In this document: piece after piece, positions 12,147 through 12,477 of the stretch
Position numbering within the stretch: the stretch's first letter is position 1
How the letters are laid out: each line of letters starts with the position of its first letter
DNA from: Acidobacteriota bacterium
Lineage (GTDB): Bacteria > Acidobacteriota > Terriglobia > 20CM-2-55-15
Length of the DNA: 12,477 nucleotides
NCBI GenBank assembly: GCA_003223895.1
Contig: QHXD01000244.1
Location: 1 to 12,477, forward strand
Direction of reading: 5' to 3'
The notes under the pieces: model-generated
Told to the model about the DNA's origin: nothing
Databases searched by the model: none
The model's input: only the letters and a program-made list of their open reading frames with translations
Position numbers and translations under genes: made by a program

Positions 12147-12326
12147 ATGATCCGTATCAAGGTCGAATACGATAAGTACAATCGCACATTCAAGCTTCAA
12201 GATCGCGAATTTGGATCAGTCCTGGAGGACGGTGTTGTCTATGAGTTGGTCGTGCCCCTCCGGACCGAGGGACTGGAAGAAGAGGAGAACGTCGCCTCGC
12301 TGGGGGTTCCGCTCGTTCACGCGTAA
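12147..12326 (+). CDS. 59-residue acidic protein, hypothetical
   Basis: The ATG at 12147 has a strong ribosome binding site (GGGAGG, 4 nt upstream), which favours it over the TTG at 12135 in the same frame. The product reads MIRIKVEYDKYNRTFKLQ, then DREFGSVLEDGVVYELVVPL, then an acidic stretch (EGLEEEEN). It is soluble, with alternating residues that suggest a short beta-sheet, and has no signal peptide or membrane segment. I do not recognise a family. It is divergent from the iorAB-like operon and has paired direct repeats just upstream. The good ribosome binding site and the amphipathic pattern are the main reasons to believe it is real. Confidence 0.55.
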   Translation: MIRIKVEYDKYNRTFKLQDREFGSVLEDGVVYELVVPLRTEGLEEEENVASLGVPLVHA

Positions 12327-12446
12327 CCCGGTACTATCCTTTTCCTCACGCCTTGGCGCAAATCCCCGGATTTGCCGCCATCTTCCGATTTTTCCCAAAG
12401 CAAACTGAATTGAAGAGCGGAACCAGACGCGGGCCTCGTGCGTATA

Positions 12447-12462
12447 TATAAATGTACGTATG
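12447..12462 (+). promoter_or_regulatory. Possible -10 box and start codon of a gene leaving the window
   Basis: TATAAAT at 12447-12453 is a good -10 and ends 6 nt before an ATG at 12460-12462, which opens MDEHEG to the window edge. There is no ribosome binding site, as expected for a leaderless start. Too little is visible to call a gene. An ATG at 12452 in another frame is also open to the edge. The 12327-12446 stretch shows nothing else I can support. Confidence 0.25.
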
Positions 12463-12477
12463 GACGAACACGAGGGT

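Noticed and set aside
12147..12326. Antitoxin of a toxin-antitoxin pair
   Set aside because: No partner ORF follows in the 151 bp left, and the protein shows no known antitoxin DNA-binding pattern.
12216..12398. 60-codon open frame on the minus strand near the right edge
   Set aside because: It overlaps the small plus-strand ORF, which has the better ribosome binding site. No motif is seen.

Overview
The window looks like a chromosomal segment of a soil-type Acidobacteriota or related Gram-negative bacterium. That is an inference from gene content and style: a MASE1-type sensor kinase, PhnB-like VOC and MmcQ/YjbR proteins, a Tat-exported molybdenum hydroxylase, secreted small beta-rich proteins, and palindromic and 7-bp-period intergenic repeats. 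No marker gene fixes the taxon. I found no rRNA, tRNA, CRISPR array, phage gene, transposase or plasmid gene.

Layout. (1) 1-324, minus: the start of a secreted protein whose C-terminus lies outside the window. (2) 590-2520, plus: a MASE1-PAS-HisKA_3-HATPase sensor kinase broken into two frames. (3) 2521-2947: debris with a 7-bp repeat and the last ~46 codons of an AraC-type regulator, then a promoter close to the next start codon. (4) 2948-7735, plus: a tightly packed run of five genes (small membrane protein, VOC protein, MmcQ/YjbR protein, and two half-size ABC exporters). Two junctions share ATGA and the two ABC genes overlap by 17 nt. The second ABC gene is frameshifted at the start of its nucleotide-binding domain. 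(5) 7736-9040: two nearly identical REPIN-like palindromes that bracket a convergent pair, a CPBP-family membrane protein (plus) and a small secreted protein (minus). (6) 9041-11827, minus: a two-gene iorAB-like operon for a molybdopterin/[2Fe-2S] hydroxylase. (7) 11828-12477: a divergent intergenic region with a hairpin and spaced direct repeats, a 59-residue acidic ORF, and a promoter-like end.

How the genes work together. The two ABC half-transporters would form a heterodimeric exporter of unknown substrate, and the three small upstream genes are probably co-transcribed with them. IorA carries electrons from the molybdopterin site of IorB; the Tat signal on IorB puts the complex in the periplasm. 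The orphan kinase has no response regulator in view.

The most notable result is that both broken genes carry the same scar. At each break the old and new reading frames both match the protein family across a short shared sequence. This is what a deletion between short direct repeats leaves behind; I estimate about 52 nt lost in the kinase and about 32 nt in the ABC gene. Whether this is real gene decay or a sequencing, amplification or assembly artefact cannot be decided here. I do not see a convincing new defence, mobile or biosynthetic system in this window.
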